A stretch of 42,645 nucleotides of DNA. Source: an uncultured Planctomycetales bacterium (GTDB lineage: Bacteria > Planctomycetota > Planctomycetia > Isosphaerales > Isosphaeraceae). Location: the NCBI GenBank assembly GCA_937907525.1, contig CALCIB010000061.1, forward strand, positions 1-42,645, given 5' to 3'. The translations under genes and the position numbers were made by a program. The notes under the pieces were generated by a model. The model searched no databases, was not told the origin of the DNA, and worked only from the letters and a program-made list of their open reading frames with translations. Each line of letters opens with the position of its first letter. The first letter of the stretch is position 1. Positions 35,181-42,645 of this stretch are shown piece by piece.

Positions 35181-36188
35181 TCAGGCGCGGGTGGCGTGGC
35201 GGGCGACGACGATTTCCGACACGATTTCCGCCGGGTGGGTCGATTCGGGGACGAGGACCGGGCGCGGGAAGCCGGCGTCTCGGATCGCGGCGGCGTCGCG
35301 ACCGACGAGGACGACGAACGTCGGCGGCAGCGCCGATTCGACGGCGGCGCGGGCGGCGCGCTCGTGGGTGTAATGCCGCCAGACGGCCTTCCACCCCCCC
35401 TGCTCCGCTTCGACCGTCGGCATCGCCAGCGCCCGATGCAAGGCCAGGTCGAGCGAGAAGTCGGCCGCGACCCAGCGGTCGCCGAGTCCCTTGCCTTCCC
35501 AGGTCTTGATGGCGTTGCGATGCGCCTCGGCCTGGATCGCGGCGAACGCGCGGTCGCGCGGGTCGACGGGGTGGCCCAGCGACGGCGACGGCGCGTCGGC
35601 CTTGCGCCACGGTTCGGCGTCGAGCGCCCGGACCAGCCCGGCGTGGACCTCCGCCGCCAGGGCCGATTCGGCCGGGTCGTCGGGGTCCGCGGCGGCGACG
35701 GCCACGAGGCTCGGCCGGCGGTCGAGGTTCTCCAGCAGTTCGTTGGCGGTCAGGTTCGTGAGCGGATCGAGCATCCACGGCGCGATCTCGACGGTCGGCA
35801 CCAGCGCGAACCGCCGCAGCGACAACCGAGGATGCGGCAGGGTGAGTTGAGGCGTCCGCCGGACCTCCTGGCCGTAGAGCAACAGGTCCAGGTCGAGCGC
35901 GCGCGGCCCCCAGCGCTCCTCGCGGACGCGGCCGAGCTTCGCCTCGATCGCGTGCAGCCGCTCCAAAAGGGTGAGCGGGTCGAGCGCCGGTTCGAGCAAG
36001 AGCGCCGCGTTTAAAAACGGCGGCTGGCCGGGGGGACCGCCGACGGGGATGGTCTCGTAGTACCTGCTGACCGTCCAGAGGTGGAAGTGGGGCTCTTCCT
36101 TGACGGCCGCGACCGCGGCGTCCAGGATCGCCGCGCGGTCCCCCTGGTTGCTCCCCATGCCGATGATCGCCAGCGAGCCCTCGCTCAT
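35181..36188 (-). CDS. folK: HPPK (FolK) fused to a degenerate deoxynucleoside-kinase-like domain
   Basis: This 335-residue protein has an N-terminal 165-residue 2-amino-4-hydroxy-6-hydroxymethyldihydropteridine pyrophosphokinase: GMGSNQGDRAAIL, RWGPRALDLDLLLYG and HPRLSLRRFALVP are intact. The C-terminal 170 residues resemble the deoxynucleoside kinase domains fused to FolK in some bacteria (WVAADFSLDLALHRALAMP, FVVLVGRDAAAIRDAG). But the place where a GxxGxGKT P-loop would stand reads VAVAAADPDDPAESALA, so kinase activity there is probably lost. HPPK works on the pterin made by the PTPS-like domain at 4192-5589. The C-terminal interpretation is by eye. Confidence 0.87.
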   Translation of the reverse strand: MSEGSLAIIGMGSNQGDRAAILDAAVAAVKEEPHFHLWTVSRYYETIPVGGPPGQPPFLNAALLLEPALDPLTLLERLHAIEAKLGRVREERWGPRALDLDLLLYGQEVRRTPQLTLPHPRLSLRRFALVPTVEIAPWMLDPLTNLTANELLENLDRRPSLVAVAAADPDDPAESALAAEVHAGLVRALDAEPWRKADAPSPSLGHPVDPRDRAFAAIQAEAHRNAIKTWEGKGLGDRWVAADFSLDLALHRALAMPTVEAEQGGWKAVWRHYTHERAARAAVESALPPTFVVLVGRDAAAIRDAGFPRPVLVPESTHPAEIVSEIVVARHATRA

Positions 36189-36232
36189 TGCGTCGCGTCT
36201 CGATTCGCCTGGTCGGGGGCCCTGGAGGATCT

Positions 36233-36577
36233 CCCTTCTCCCCTCGTGGGAGAAGGTGGCCGAAGGCCGGATGAGGGATGGGCGTTTCCAGAGGCTTCCG
36301 GTCGCGCCTCCCCTCATCCGCCCCTTGGAACGCCGCCGAAATAACTTCCGGGAATCCTTAGATAAGACCGAGGAATCAATCGCCTCGTATACGGCCCGCG
36401 CCTTCCCCGTCGAGGAATTCATCCGCAGATTTCCCAGATTGACGCAGATTCGGATCGGACAATTTAATTTAATCTGTGTTAATCTGCGAAATCTGTGGAT
36501 ATTCTCTCCCAAGTACTTCGCGGGAAGTTGTTTCGGCGGCGATCCTCGGGGCGCCTTCTCCCACAAGGGGAGAAGGG
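36233..36577. repeat. Composite nested palindrome (type 1 copy F interrupted by a type 2 element)
   Basis: Type 1 arms begin at 36233 and end at 36577. The right arm is split inside its CCCCTTCGGGG loop by an insert at 36327-36546. It fills most of the 428 bp between the aminotransferase and folK; no gene was seen there. Confidence 0.9.
36327..36546. mobile_element. MITE-like insert (type 2 palindrome) nested in repeat copy F
   Basis: 220 bp with terminal inverted repeats (GAACGCCGCCGAAATAAC at the left, a near-complement at 36525-36545). The interior holds a CGCAGATTTCCCAGATT motif (36424-36440) and its complement up to 36500. The insertion point and orientation match those of the insert at 29703-29912, but the inner core differs. 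Confidence 0.8.
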
Positions 36578-36616
36578 GGGACTTCGACGCGCGGTCAAGC
36601 TTCTTGAGAAAGCGTT

Positions 36617-37786
36617 CTACAACGACAGTTTACCGATGCGCTCGACGGCTTCCAGCAGCCGCGGCGTCTCGACGGTCAGCGCCACGCGGATATAGCCGTC
36701 GGCGGTGCGGCCGAAGCCGAGGCCGGGGGTGGTCACGACGCTGGCCTCCTCCAGCAGTCGGGCGCACAGGGCGCTTGAGGCGTACCCCTTCGGACAGGGG
36801 ATCCAGACGTAAAAGGTGGCCTCGGGCGTGGGGACGTCCCAGCCGAGCTTGCGGATCGCGGCGAGGAAGGCGTCGCGACGTTCCTTGTACAAAGCCCGGA
36901 TCGGCGGGGTCAATTCGTCGTACCGGTCCAGGGCCGTCCTGGCGGCGAACTGGATGGCGGTGAAGATGCCGGAGTCGCAATTGGCCTTCACCTGCTTGAG
37001 CGCCGAGATCATCGGCTCGCCGCCGATGGCGAAGCCGACCCGCCAGCCGGTCATGTTGAAGGTCTTCGACAGGCTGTGGAACTCGACGGCCACCTCCTTC
37101 GCGCCCGGCGCCTGCAGGATGCTGGGAGGGGCCTTGTCGAAGTACATCTCGTTATAGGCGGCGTCCTGGGCGACGATGAAGCCGTGGGTCCTCGCCAGAC
37201 CGACGACCTTCTCGAAGTACGCCGGATCGGCGACGCCGCCGGTCGGGTTGTTGGGGAAGTTGAGGAACATCAACCGGGCCAGCGCGTAGACGTCGGCCGG
37301 CACGGCGTCGAGGTCTGGGCGGAAGCCCAGCCCGGCCTCAAGCGGCATGGTGTAGACGTCGGCGCCGGCGAACTGGCTGGCGGAGCGATACACCGGGTAG
37401 CAAGGATCGGGGACCAGGCTGATGTCGCCGGGGTTGAGGACCGCCAGCGGGAAGTGCGCCAGCCCCTCCTTGGAGCCGATCAACGGCAGGATCTCGGTCT
37501 CCGGGTCCAGGTCCAGGCCGTACCGCTTCTTGCAGAACGCGGCGATCGACGCGCGCAACTCCGGCGAGCCCTGGTCGAGGGCGTACTGATGGAACGCCGG
37601 GTTCTCGACGTGCTTTTGCAGGCTCTCGACGATCGGCCCTGGCGTGGGCCGATCGGGATCGCCGACGCCCAGGTTGATGACGTCTCGGCCGGCGGCGATG
37701 GCGGCCTTCTTCTTCCTGTCGATCTCGGCGAAGAGATACGGCGGCAGCTTTTGCAGCCGCTGGGACTTCACGAACGGTTCGGCCAT
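36617..37786 (-). CDS. dapL: LL-diaminopimelate aminotransferase
   Basis: This 389-residue PLP enzyme of the class I fold converts tetrahydrodipicolinate directly to LL-diaminopimelate, a lysine/peptidoglycan route common in planctomycetes and chlamydiae. INLGVGDPDRPTPGPIVESL, NFPNNPTGG and SLSKTFNMTGWRVGFA (PLP lysine) are present. Length matches DapL. The ATG at 37786 is preceded by GAGG. Other class I aminotransferases share these motifs, so the substrate rests on overall similarity. Confidence 0.87.
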   Translation of the reverse strand: MAEPFVKSQRLQKLPPYLFAEIDRKKKAAIAAGRDVINLGVGDPDRPTPGPIVESLQKHVENPAFHQYALDQGSPELRASIAAFCKKRYGLDLDPETEILPLIGSKEGLAHFPLAVLNPGDISLVPDPCYPVYRSASQFAGADVYTMPLEAGLGFRPDLDAVPADVYALARLMFLNFPNNPTGGVADPAYFEKVVGLARTHGFIVAQDAAYNEMYFDKAPPSILQAPGAKEVAVEFHSLSKTFNMTGWRVGFAIGGEPMISALKQVKANCDSGIFTAIQFAARTALDRYDELTPPIRALYKERRDAFLAAIRKLGWDVPTPEATFYVWIPCPKGYASSALCARLLEEASVVTTPGLGFGRTADGYIRVALTVETPRLLEAVERIGKLSL

Positions 37787-37920
37787 CGCGTCGGACCTCG
37801 CTTCTCGCACCCGATCTGTTTGCGGCCCATCAGTGTATCCCCGTCCCCCCGGTTCGACAACGGGGTGGATTCGGAGCCGCTTCCGCGCCGTCGAAAACCA
37901 TCGCGTGCAAGCATGGCGAT

Positions 37921-38094
37921 CCCTTCCCCTTGAAGGGAAGGTGGCCCGAGGGGCCGGACGAGGGGGGGCGAGCCGAAACGCCCTCGACGTCCAGGGCTTC
38001 CCGGACGGGCTTCCGCGAATTCCGACGGTCGTCTCGCGCGTCATCCCCCTGATCCGACCGCCGCGCGATCCGTTTTCCCCCGCGAGGGGGGAGG
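37921..38094. repeat. Palindromic element type 1, copy G (degenerate)
   Basis: The left arm (CCCTTCCCCTTGAAGGGAAG, then GGCCGGACGAGGGG) is recognisable. The right arm (CCCCTGATCCG at 38046 and TTTTCCCCCGCGAGGGGGG) is diverged. TCGAAAACC stands 30 bp upstream at 37891, as at two other loci. It fills the 37787-38132 spacer. Confidence 0.65.
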
Positions 38095-38132
38095 ACCGTG
38101 ACGGTCGTCTTGATCCTTCATGGGACGGGCTC

Positions 38133-39404
38133 TCAATCCTCGCCCTTCCTCCCGCCTCGGATCTCGTCGATTTGCGGCCGGGTCTCGGCCTGGAGCTTCC
38201 GGGCGACGGCCTCGGCCTCGCGGAGGGCGCGGAGGGCGTTGCCGCCGAGGACCTTGTGGACGTCGGTTTCGGAGTAGCCGCGGCGGAGGAGTTCCTCGGT
38301 GATCCGGGGGTAGTCGGAGACGTCCTCCAAGCCGACGGGCCAGGAGTCGATGCCGTCGAAGTCCGAGCCGACGCCGACGTGGTCGATCCCCGCCACCTTC
38401 ACGATGTGATCGATATGATCGACCACCGTGGCGACGGTCCCTCGGATCGCGCCCGGCTCGTTGGCGTACCATTGGGCGATCGCCTTCCTCGCCTCGGCCC
38501 GGTCGGGGTGGGCCTTGCGGATCTCGGCCTTCGCCGCGTCGGCCTTCGCGCGGGAGTCGGGGACGATGAACGATGAATAGAAGTTGACCATCACCACCCC
38601 GCCGTTGTCCTTCAATCGGGTCAAAACGTCGTCGGGGACGTTCCGCGGTACGGGACAAAGCGCGAAGGCGCTGGAATGGCTGGCGATCACCGGCGCCTTC
38701 GACACCCGCAGCACGTCGTCCATCGTGCCGGCCGAGACGTGGGAGATGTCCACCAGCATCCCCAGCCGGTTCATCTCGGCGACGACCCGCTCGCCGAACC
38801 CGGTCAGGCCGCCGTGTTTCGCCTCGTCGTTGGCGGCGTCGGCCCAGTCGAGCGTCTTGTTGTGGGTCAACGTCATGTAGCGCGCGCCCAGCCTGTAAAA
38901 GGCGCGGAGTTCGGCGAAGCTGTCGTCGATCGCCACGCCCCCCTCGATGCCGATCAGGCTGGCGATCTTGCCCGCCTTCACCGCCGCCTCCACGTCGTCG
39001 GCCGAAAGCGCGAGTTGGAGGTCGTCGGGGTACTTCTCCACCAGGCGATGCACGAAGTCGATCTGCTCGACGACCGTCCGCGTCGGGTTCGGGTGCGCGC
39101 TGGGGATGTAGACCGACCAGAACTGGGCCTTCAGGCCCCCCGCGCGCAGCCGCGGGAGGTCGGTCTGGCCGGGGGCGGATTTGGCGAAGTCGATCCGCTC
39201 CATCCCCAGGTCGCCCAGGTCGCGGACCTTCCAGGGGTAGTCGTTGTGGCCGTCGAAGAGCATTCCCGCGGCGTGGACCGCGCGGGCATGCTCGGAGACC
39301 GGGGGAAGCTTGGGCCCCTCGGCCGCCGCGACGGCGCCCCAGACCGTCGCCGTCGCGACGATCGTCGCGGCGTAATATCGAATCGCTTTCACTTGTGGCA
39401 TCAT
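38133..39404 (-). CDS. Membrane dipeptidase (peptidase family M19)
   Basis: This 423-residue exported zinc dipeptidase is related to renal dipeptidase. The signal peptide (residues 1-27, ending AVAAAEG) precedes the catalytic domain. Metal and active-site motifs are visible: DGHNDYPWKVRD, GIEGG, YMTLTHNKTLDWADA, VDISHVS, ASHSSAFAL and HVGVGSDFDGI. Adjacent ATG codons at 39404 and 39401 are possible starts, with GGAG seven bases upstream. It probably trims D/L-dipeptides in the periplasm. Confidence 0.94.
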   Translation of the reverse strand: MMPQVKAIRYYAATIVATATVWGAVAAAEGPKLPPVSEHARAVHAAGMLFDGHNDYPWKVRDLGDLGMERIDFAKSAPGQTDLPRLRAGGLKAQFWSVYIPSAHPNPTRTVVEQIDFVHRLVEKYPDDLQLALSADDVEAAVKAGKIASLIGIEGGVAIDDSFAELRAFYRLGARYMTLTHNKTLDWADAANDEAKHGGLTGFGERVVAEMNRLGMLVDISHVSAGTMDDVLRVSKAPVIASHSSAFALCPVPRNVPDDVLTRLKDNGGVVMVNFYSSFIVPDSRAKADAAKAEIRKAHPDRAEARKAIAQWYANEPGAIRGTVATVVDHIDHIVKVAGIDHVGVGSDFDGIDSWPVGLEDVSDYPRITEELLRRGYSETDVHKVLGGNALRALREAEAVARKLQAETRPQIDEIRGGRKGED

Positions 39405-39487
39405 TGCTGACTCCGCGCGTGTTCGGTCTGTCGAGGCTGATCCCGATCGGCGTGGAACTCGACTCCCTCGAACGTCTGACCAGACAT

Positions 39488-39612
39488 CCCTTCTCCTCCT
39501 TGTGGGAGAAGGTGGTCGAAGGCCGGATGAGGGGGGCGCTTCCAGTAGCTTCCGGTCGCGTCCCCCCCTCATCCGCCCCTTCGGGGCGCCTTCTCCCACA
39601 AGGGGAGAAGGG
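39488..39612. repeat. Palindromic element type 1, copy H
   Basis: 125 bp, intact except for one changed base in the first arm (CTTCTCCTCCTTG). Same orientation as copy E. It lies between modC and the dipeptidase gene, filling the 303 bp spacer (39405-39707) with no other feature. Confidence 0.93.
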
Positions 39613-39707
39613 GGGACGACGACCTTGGCCGCGGCGCGAGTCGTGCCGAACGGTATCGCGATCGAAGCGCCCATTCTGAATCCGCGCGCGGCCCGCGGCA
39701 ACCGTCC

Positions 39708-40823
39708 TCAACCCGCCGCCGATTCGACGCGGACGCTTCGGGCCTTGACGATCAGCGTCGCGGGGCGACCGGGGGCGAGGCCCAGCGCGGCGGGGGTGGA
39801 GGCGAGGGTGCTGGCCAGCCACCGCGTCTCGCCGACGCGAAGCACGACCTCGGCCTCCCGACCGTGAACCGCGACGGCCTCGACCACGCCCGCGATCTGG
39901 TTGCGGGCGCTCAACCCGACGATCGGGCCGACGGCCAGCATCACCTCGTCACCGGCCACCTCCACGTCCACCCGCGCGCCGATCGGAAGCTCCAGGGCCG
40001 CGACGAACAGCGACGGCCCGCCGTCCAGCGCCACCCGCGACCACTCGCCGTCGGGGGCGTGTTTCGCGACCGTCCCGCCGAAGGCGTTGCGGACTCCTTC
40101 CAGATGCAACAGCGCCGACCGTCCCCCCGCGCCCGCCAGGACGTCGGCCGGGACGCCCTCGGCGACGATCCGGCCGGCCTCCAGCAAGAACAGCCGAGTC
40201 CCCAGCGTGATCGCCTCCGCCGGGCTGTGCGTGACGTAGAGGATCGGAATCCCCTCGGCCCGCCGGACGTCCCCCAGACGGTCCAGCAGCCGACGCCGCC
40301 CCGGCAAGTCCAGCGCCGAGACCGGCTCGTCGCACAACAGCAGCCGAGGCCGCGGCGCCAGCGCCCTCGCCAACCCCACCCGCTGGCGCTCGCCGCCGGA
40401 AAGCGTGGCGACCGCCCGACCCAACAACGCCGACACCCCGCAAAGCGCCGCCACCTCCCCGACCCGACGCGCCCTCTCCGCCCGGCCCGCCCCCTTCAGG
40501 CCGAACCCCACGTTGCCGGCGACGTCCCGATGAGGGAACAACAAATCGTCCTGAAAGATCATGCCGATCCGACGCTCGCGCAACGGAACGTCGATCCGCC
40601 TTCCGGCGTCGAACAGCGTCCGCCCGGCCAGGTCGACGCGGCCGTCGCCGGGTCGGGCGAGCCCGGCGATCAACCGCAGGAGCGTCGACTTCCCCGCGCC
40701 GGAGGGTCCGAACAACACGCCGATCTCGGCGCCCAGGCGGATCGTCGCGTCGACGGTCAATCCGGGATGGACCCGGCGGACGACGCGGGCGTCGAGGATC
40801 GTCGGCGGCTCGTCGGCGGTCAC
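39708..40823 (-). CDS. modC: Molybdate ABC transporter ATP-binding protein
   Basis: This 371-residue cytoplasmic ATPase of the molybdate importer has Walker A GPSGAGKSTLLRLIAG, signature LSGGERQRVGLARAL, Walker B LLLCDEPVSALD, and a C-terminal Mop/TOBE-like domain (RNQIAGVVEAVAVHG, about residues 300-371) that binds molybdate. The start is GTG 40823, overlapping the modB stop as GTGA. It is the last gene of modABC. Confidence 0.95.
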   Translation of the reverse strand: MTADEPPTILDARVVRRVHPGLTVDATIRLGAEIGVLFGPSGAGKSTLLRLIAGLARPGDGRVDLAGRTLFDAGRRIDVPLRERRIGMIFQDDLLFPHRDVAGNVGFGLKGAGRAERARRVGEVAALCGVSALLGRAVATLSGGERQRVGLARALAPRPRLLLCDEPVSALDLPGRRRLLDRLGDVRRAEGIPILYVTHSPAEAITLGTRLFLLEAGRIVAEGVPADVLAGAGGRSALLHLEGVRNAFGGTVAKHAPDGEWSRVALDGGPSLFVAALELPIGARVDVEVAGDEVMLAVGPIVGLSARNQIAGVVEAVAVHGREAEVVLRVGETRWLASTLASTPAALGLAPGRPATLIVKARSVRVESAAG

Positions 40824-41491
40824 GAGCGCGCCCCCCGGCCGGGGGCCGTCCGCTGCACGAACGCCAAGGCCGCGATCGAGATCGTCGAGACCCCCAACGA
40901 CAGCAGCGCCGCGCGGCGGGAGTCGCCGATCTGCACGGCGTCGTAGATCGCCAGCGCCGCGGTCTGGGTCAAGCCGGGGATGTTCCCGGCGACCATCATC
41001 GTCGCGCCGAAGTCTCCAAGCGCCCTGGCGAACGCCAGCGCCAGCCCCGCGGCCAACCCTCGCCACGCCAGCGGCAACGTGACCGCCAGGAAGACCGACG
41101 CCTCCCCTCTGCCCAGCAGCCTCGCGGCGTCCTCCAGGCGAGGGTCGACGGCCTCGAACGCCCCCCGCGCCGGCAGCAAGAACAGCGGGAACGCCGTCAC
41201 CGCCGCGGCCACGACCGCGCCCGACCAGTGGAAGACCAGCGTCACGCCCAAACTCCGCTCCAGCCACCCGCCCAGCCACGTCCGCCGGCCGAACGCCTGC
41301 AGCAAGACGTATCCCAGGACCGTCGGCGGCAGCACCAGCGGCAGCGTCAACAGTCCGGCCGCCAACGCCTTGCCGGGGAACCGCCGCCGCGCCAGCAAAA
41401 GCGCCGCCGGCGCGCCCACCAGCGCGACGCCGACCGTCGCCGCCGTCGCGACCTTCAACGAGAGCCAAAGCGGAGCGAGGTCAGGGAACAC
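40820..41491 (-). CDS. modB: Molybdate ABC transporter permease
   Basis: This 223-residue inner-membrane permease has about five helices. LTLPLVLPPTVLGYVLLQAF and the ATPase-contacting EDAARLLGRGEASVF and FARALGDFGATMMVAGNIPG are the ModB consensus. The GTG start at 41491 lies 11 bp inside modA. Length is normal. Confidence 0.95.
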   Translation of the reverse strand: MFPDLAPLWLSLKVATAATVGVALVGAPAALLLARRRFPGKALAAGLLTLPLVLPPTVLGYVLLQAFGRRTWLGGWLERSLGVTLVFHWSGAVVAAAVTAFPLFLLPARGAFEAVDPRLEDAARLLGRGEASVFLAVTLPLAWRGLAAGLALAFARALGDFGATMMVAGNIPGLTQTAALAIYDAVQIGDSRRAALLSLGVSTISIAALAFVQRTAPGRGARS

Positions 41492-42281
41492 GCGGCACCC
41501 TCTCGGTCGGGGAGTCGGGCGGCTCGAAGCCGTGTTCGATCAATACCCGTCGCCCTTCCCCGCCCAGCAGGAAGGCCGTGAAGTCTCGGGCGCGGTCCTT
41601 GCGCGGCGAGTCCGCCACGATCCCCAGCCCCTGGATTCGAGGCGGATAGAGCGCCTGGTCGATCGCGACGACTGTCGTCTTGGTCCCGGCGATCAGCGAC
41701 CGGCTGACGAGCGCGGCGTCGGCGTCGCCTTGCTCGACGTGCAAGACCGCCTTGGCGACCGATCCGGCCGGGACGATCTTCGCCTGGAGCGAGTCCCAAA
41801 GCCCCGCGCTCCCGAGCGCCGCGCGGGCCGCCTGGCCGTAAGGGGCGGCCTGGGGATCGGCGATGGCGATCTTGCGGACCTCGGGTTTGGTCAGATCGAA
41901 GATGTCCGCGACCGCGTCGGCGACGTCGGGATGGACCAAAAGGACCAGCGAGCCCCGCGCGTAGGCGGCGACGGAGCCCGGCTCCATGAGCCCCTCGGCT
42001 TCCAGGGCCTTCGGCCGGTCGAGATCGGCCGAGAGGAAGACGTCGAACGGGGCGCCGCCGCGGATTTGCTCGGCCAGGTCGCCCGACGCGCCGAAGCTCG
42101 GCGGCGCGACGGCGCTTCCTTGATCGCCGTAGGCCGTCAGCAGCCTGGGCAGGACGACCCGAAGGTCGGCCGCCGCGGCGATCCGCAACGGCCCGTCCGC
42201 CGTCGGTTCGCGCGACCCGGAACAACCTGGAACGGCCCAGAGCGTCGCCAGGACTATCGCCCACCGGGCCTCCCGACTCAT
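41481..42281 (-). CDS. modA: Molybdate ABC transporter substrate-binding lipoprotein
   Basis: This 266-residue periplasmic binding protein has the lipobox VPGCSG near residue 20, so it is a lipoprotein. LRIAAAADLRVVLPRLL, PPSFGASGDLAEQI and GAPFDVFLSADLDRPKALE are the anion-binding ModA motifs. The ATG at 42281 (with GGAAGG just upstream) fits the signal peptide, and open frame before it is discarded. It is first in the modABC operon. Molybdate uptake would serve molybdoenzymes such as formate dehydrogenase, none of which is in this window. Confidence 0.95.
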   Translation of the reverse strand: MSREARWAIVLATLWAVPGCSGSREPTADGPLRIAAAADLRVVLPRLLTAYGDQGSAVAPPSFGASGDLAEQIRGGAPFDVFLSADLDRPKALEAEGLMEPGSVAAYARGSLVLLVHPDVADAVADIFDLTKPEVRKIAIADPQAAPYGQAARAALGSAGLWDSLQAKIVPAGSVAKAVLHVEQGDADAALVSRSLIAGTKTTVVAIDQALYPPRIQGLGIVADSPRKDRARDFTAFLLGGEGRRVLIEHGFEPPDSPTERVPRVP

Positions 42282-42645
42282 CGCCTTCCACCTTCTCAAT
42301 CCGTCGTGGGATTCTCGAATAAAACCGTGACGTCCGCGGAATTCTGAAATCGCGACGCCCCTCCCCCGGATCATACCTAACGACGGAAGCCTCTTTGACA
42401 ATTCGCGAGGATCAAAACGGGGAGCGGAGGGCCGATCACTTCGGGTCCGGCTTCAGGTCTTTCAGGCGGGTCGGCTCGCCCCCGGCGACGGTCGCGACCG
42501 CCTTCAGCGCCCGGCGGAGTCCGGATCGTTGACGAGGCCGCCGATTCGCGCGTCGAGGTCGCGATGGTTATTCCATCATCCCCTCTCCCACCGGGCTGAC
42601 GACCCGACACTTATCGGATCCCGCATGCGACTCTCACGCAAGCCG
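42282..42645. other. Terminal region, no intact gene
   Basis: After the modA start there is a short spacer with possible promoter sequence and then a non-intact minus-strand coding remnant (see the entry at 42436). No complete gene or regulatory site could be supported here. Confidence 0.5.
42436..42570 (-). pseudogene. Frameshifted C-terminal coding remnant
   Basis: On the minus strand, NHRDLDARIGGLVNDPDS reads in one frame and ALKAVATVAGGEPTRLKDL, ending at a TGA at 42436, reads in the next frame. One extra base near 42515 would join them. No start codon is visible upstream. This looks like the end of a decayed gene or a sequencing frameshift near the contig edge. Confidence 0.35.

Noticed and set aside
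29703..36546. Insertion sequences encoding a transposase
   Set aside because: The inserts are about 210-220 bp, too short to encode one, and contain no coding frame; they can only be non-autonomous elements.
37847..37865. CCCCG-GTTCGACAA-CGGGG stem resembling a tRNA T-arm
   Set aside because: The loop is nine bases rather than seven, and no acceptor, D or anticodon stems occur around it.
38075..38094. C-run/G-run hairpin as a terminator after the dipeptidase gene
   Set aside because: On the minus strand it is followed by A residues rather than T, and it reads better as the diverged right arm of repeat copy G.
42377..42610. 77-codon minus-strand open frame at the contig end
   Set aside because: Its Gly/Arg/Pro-rich translation looks like noise; the two neighbouring frames make a better, though broken, protein segment.

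Overview
This window looks like a contig from a high-GC planctomycete, most likely of the Isosphaeraceae type. That is inferred from gene content: bacterial tetrahydromethanopterin (H4MPT) C1-transfer genes, a PEP-CTERM surface protein, a very large HEAT-repeat/c-type cytochrome protein, LL-diaminopimelate aminotransferase, and the codon usage. Bases 1-50 are not genomic. They match the Illumina TruSeq index-primer/adapter sequence, so the true contig starts at about 51 inside a truncated gene.

Layout. 51-4154 (+): three methanofuran-biosynthesis-like genes (ATP-grasp mfnD-like, mfnF-like, mfnE-like), then dtd and an FGGY sugar kinase. 4192-13405 (-): an overlapping operon fhcB-fhcA-fhcD-SPFH-fhcC-mch-ATP-grasp ligase-CitG/PTPS fusion. 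Together these two blocks cover formyl transfer and cyclohydrolase steps of H4MPT-linked formaldehyde oxidation plus cofactor synthesis. 13501-14400 (-): two paralogous small membrane proteins. 14561-15912 (+): ybaK and a methyltransferase. 15923-17412 (-): two paralogous multi-pass membrane proteins. 17507-23282 (-): a large two-haem HEAT protein and an APC amino-acid permease. 23430-29565 (-): a small protein, a flippase-like membrane protein, the his genes (hisD, a GNAT gene, hisC, hisB) and a DUF4241-like protein. 30172-30630 (+): a lone hypothetical gene. 30644-32873 (-): an HAO-like octahaem cytochrome with a membrane partner. 33207-41491 and on to 42281 (-): a PEP-CTERM protein, smpB, folK fused to a kinase-like domain, an LL-DAP aminotransferase, an M19 dipeptidase and modABC.

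The most striking feature is a set of dispersed palindromic elements, eight copies of one main type in 42 kb. Two lie inside genes without breaking the reading frame: one in fhcB and one in the signal-peptide region of the large cytochrome. Two others are themselves interrupted, at the same hairpin loop, by a second palindromic element, which in turn carries further palindromic cores. A third locus, between hisC and hisB, combines some of the same modules in another order. This reads as a concentric, modular palindrome system with no transposase in the window.

No tRNA, rRNA, CRISPR array or transposase gene was seen.
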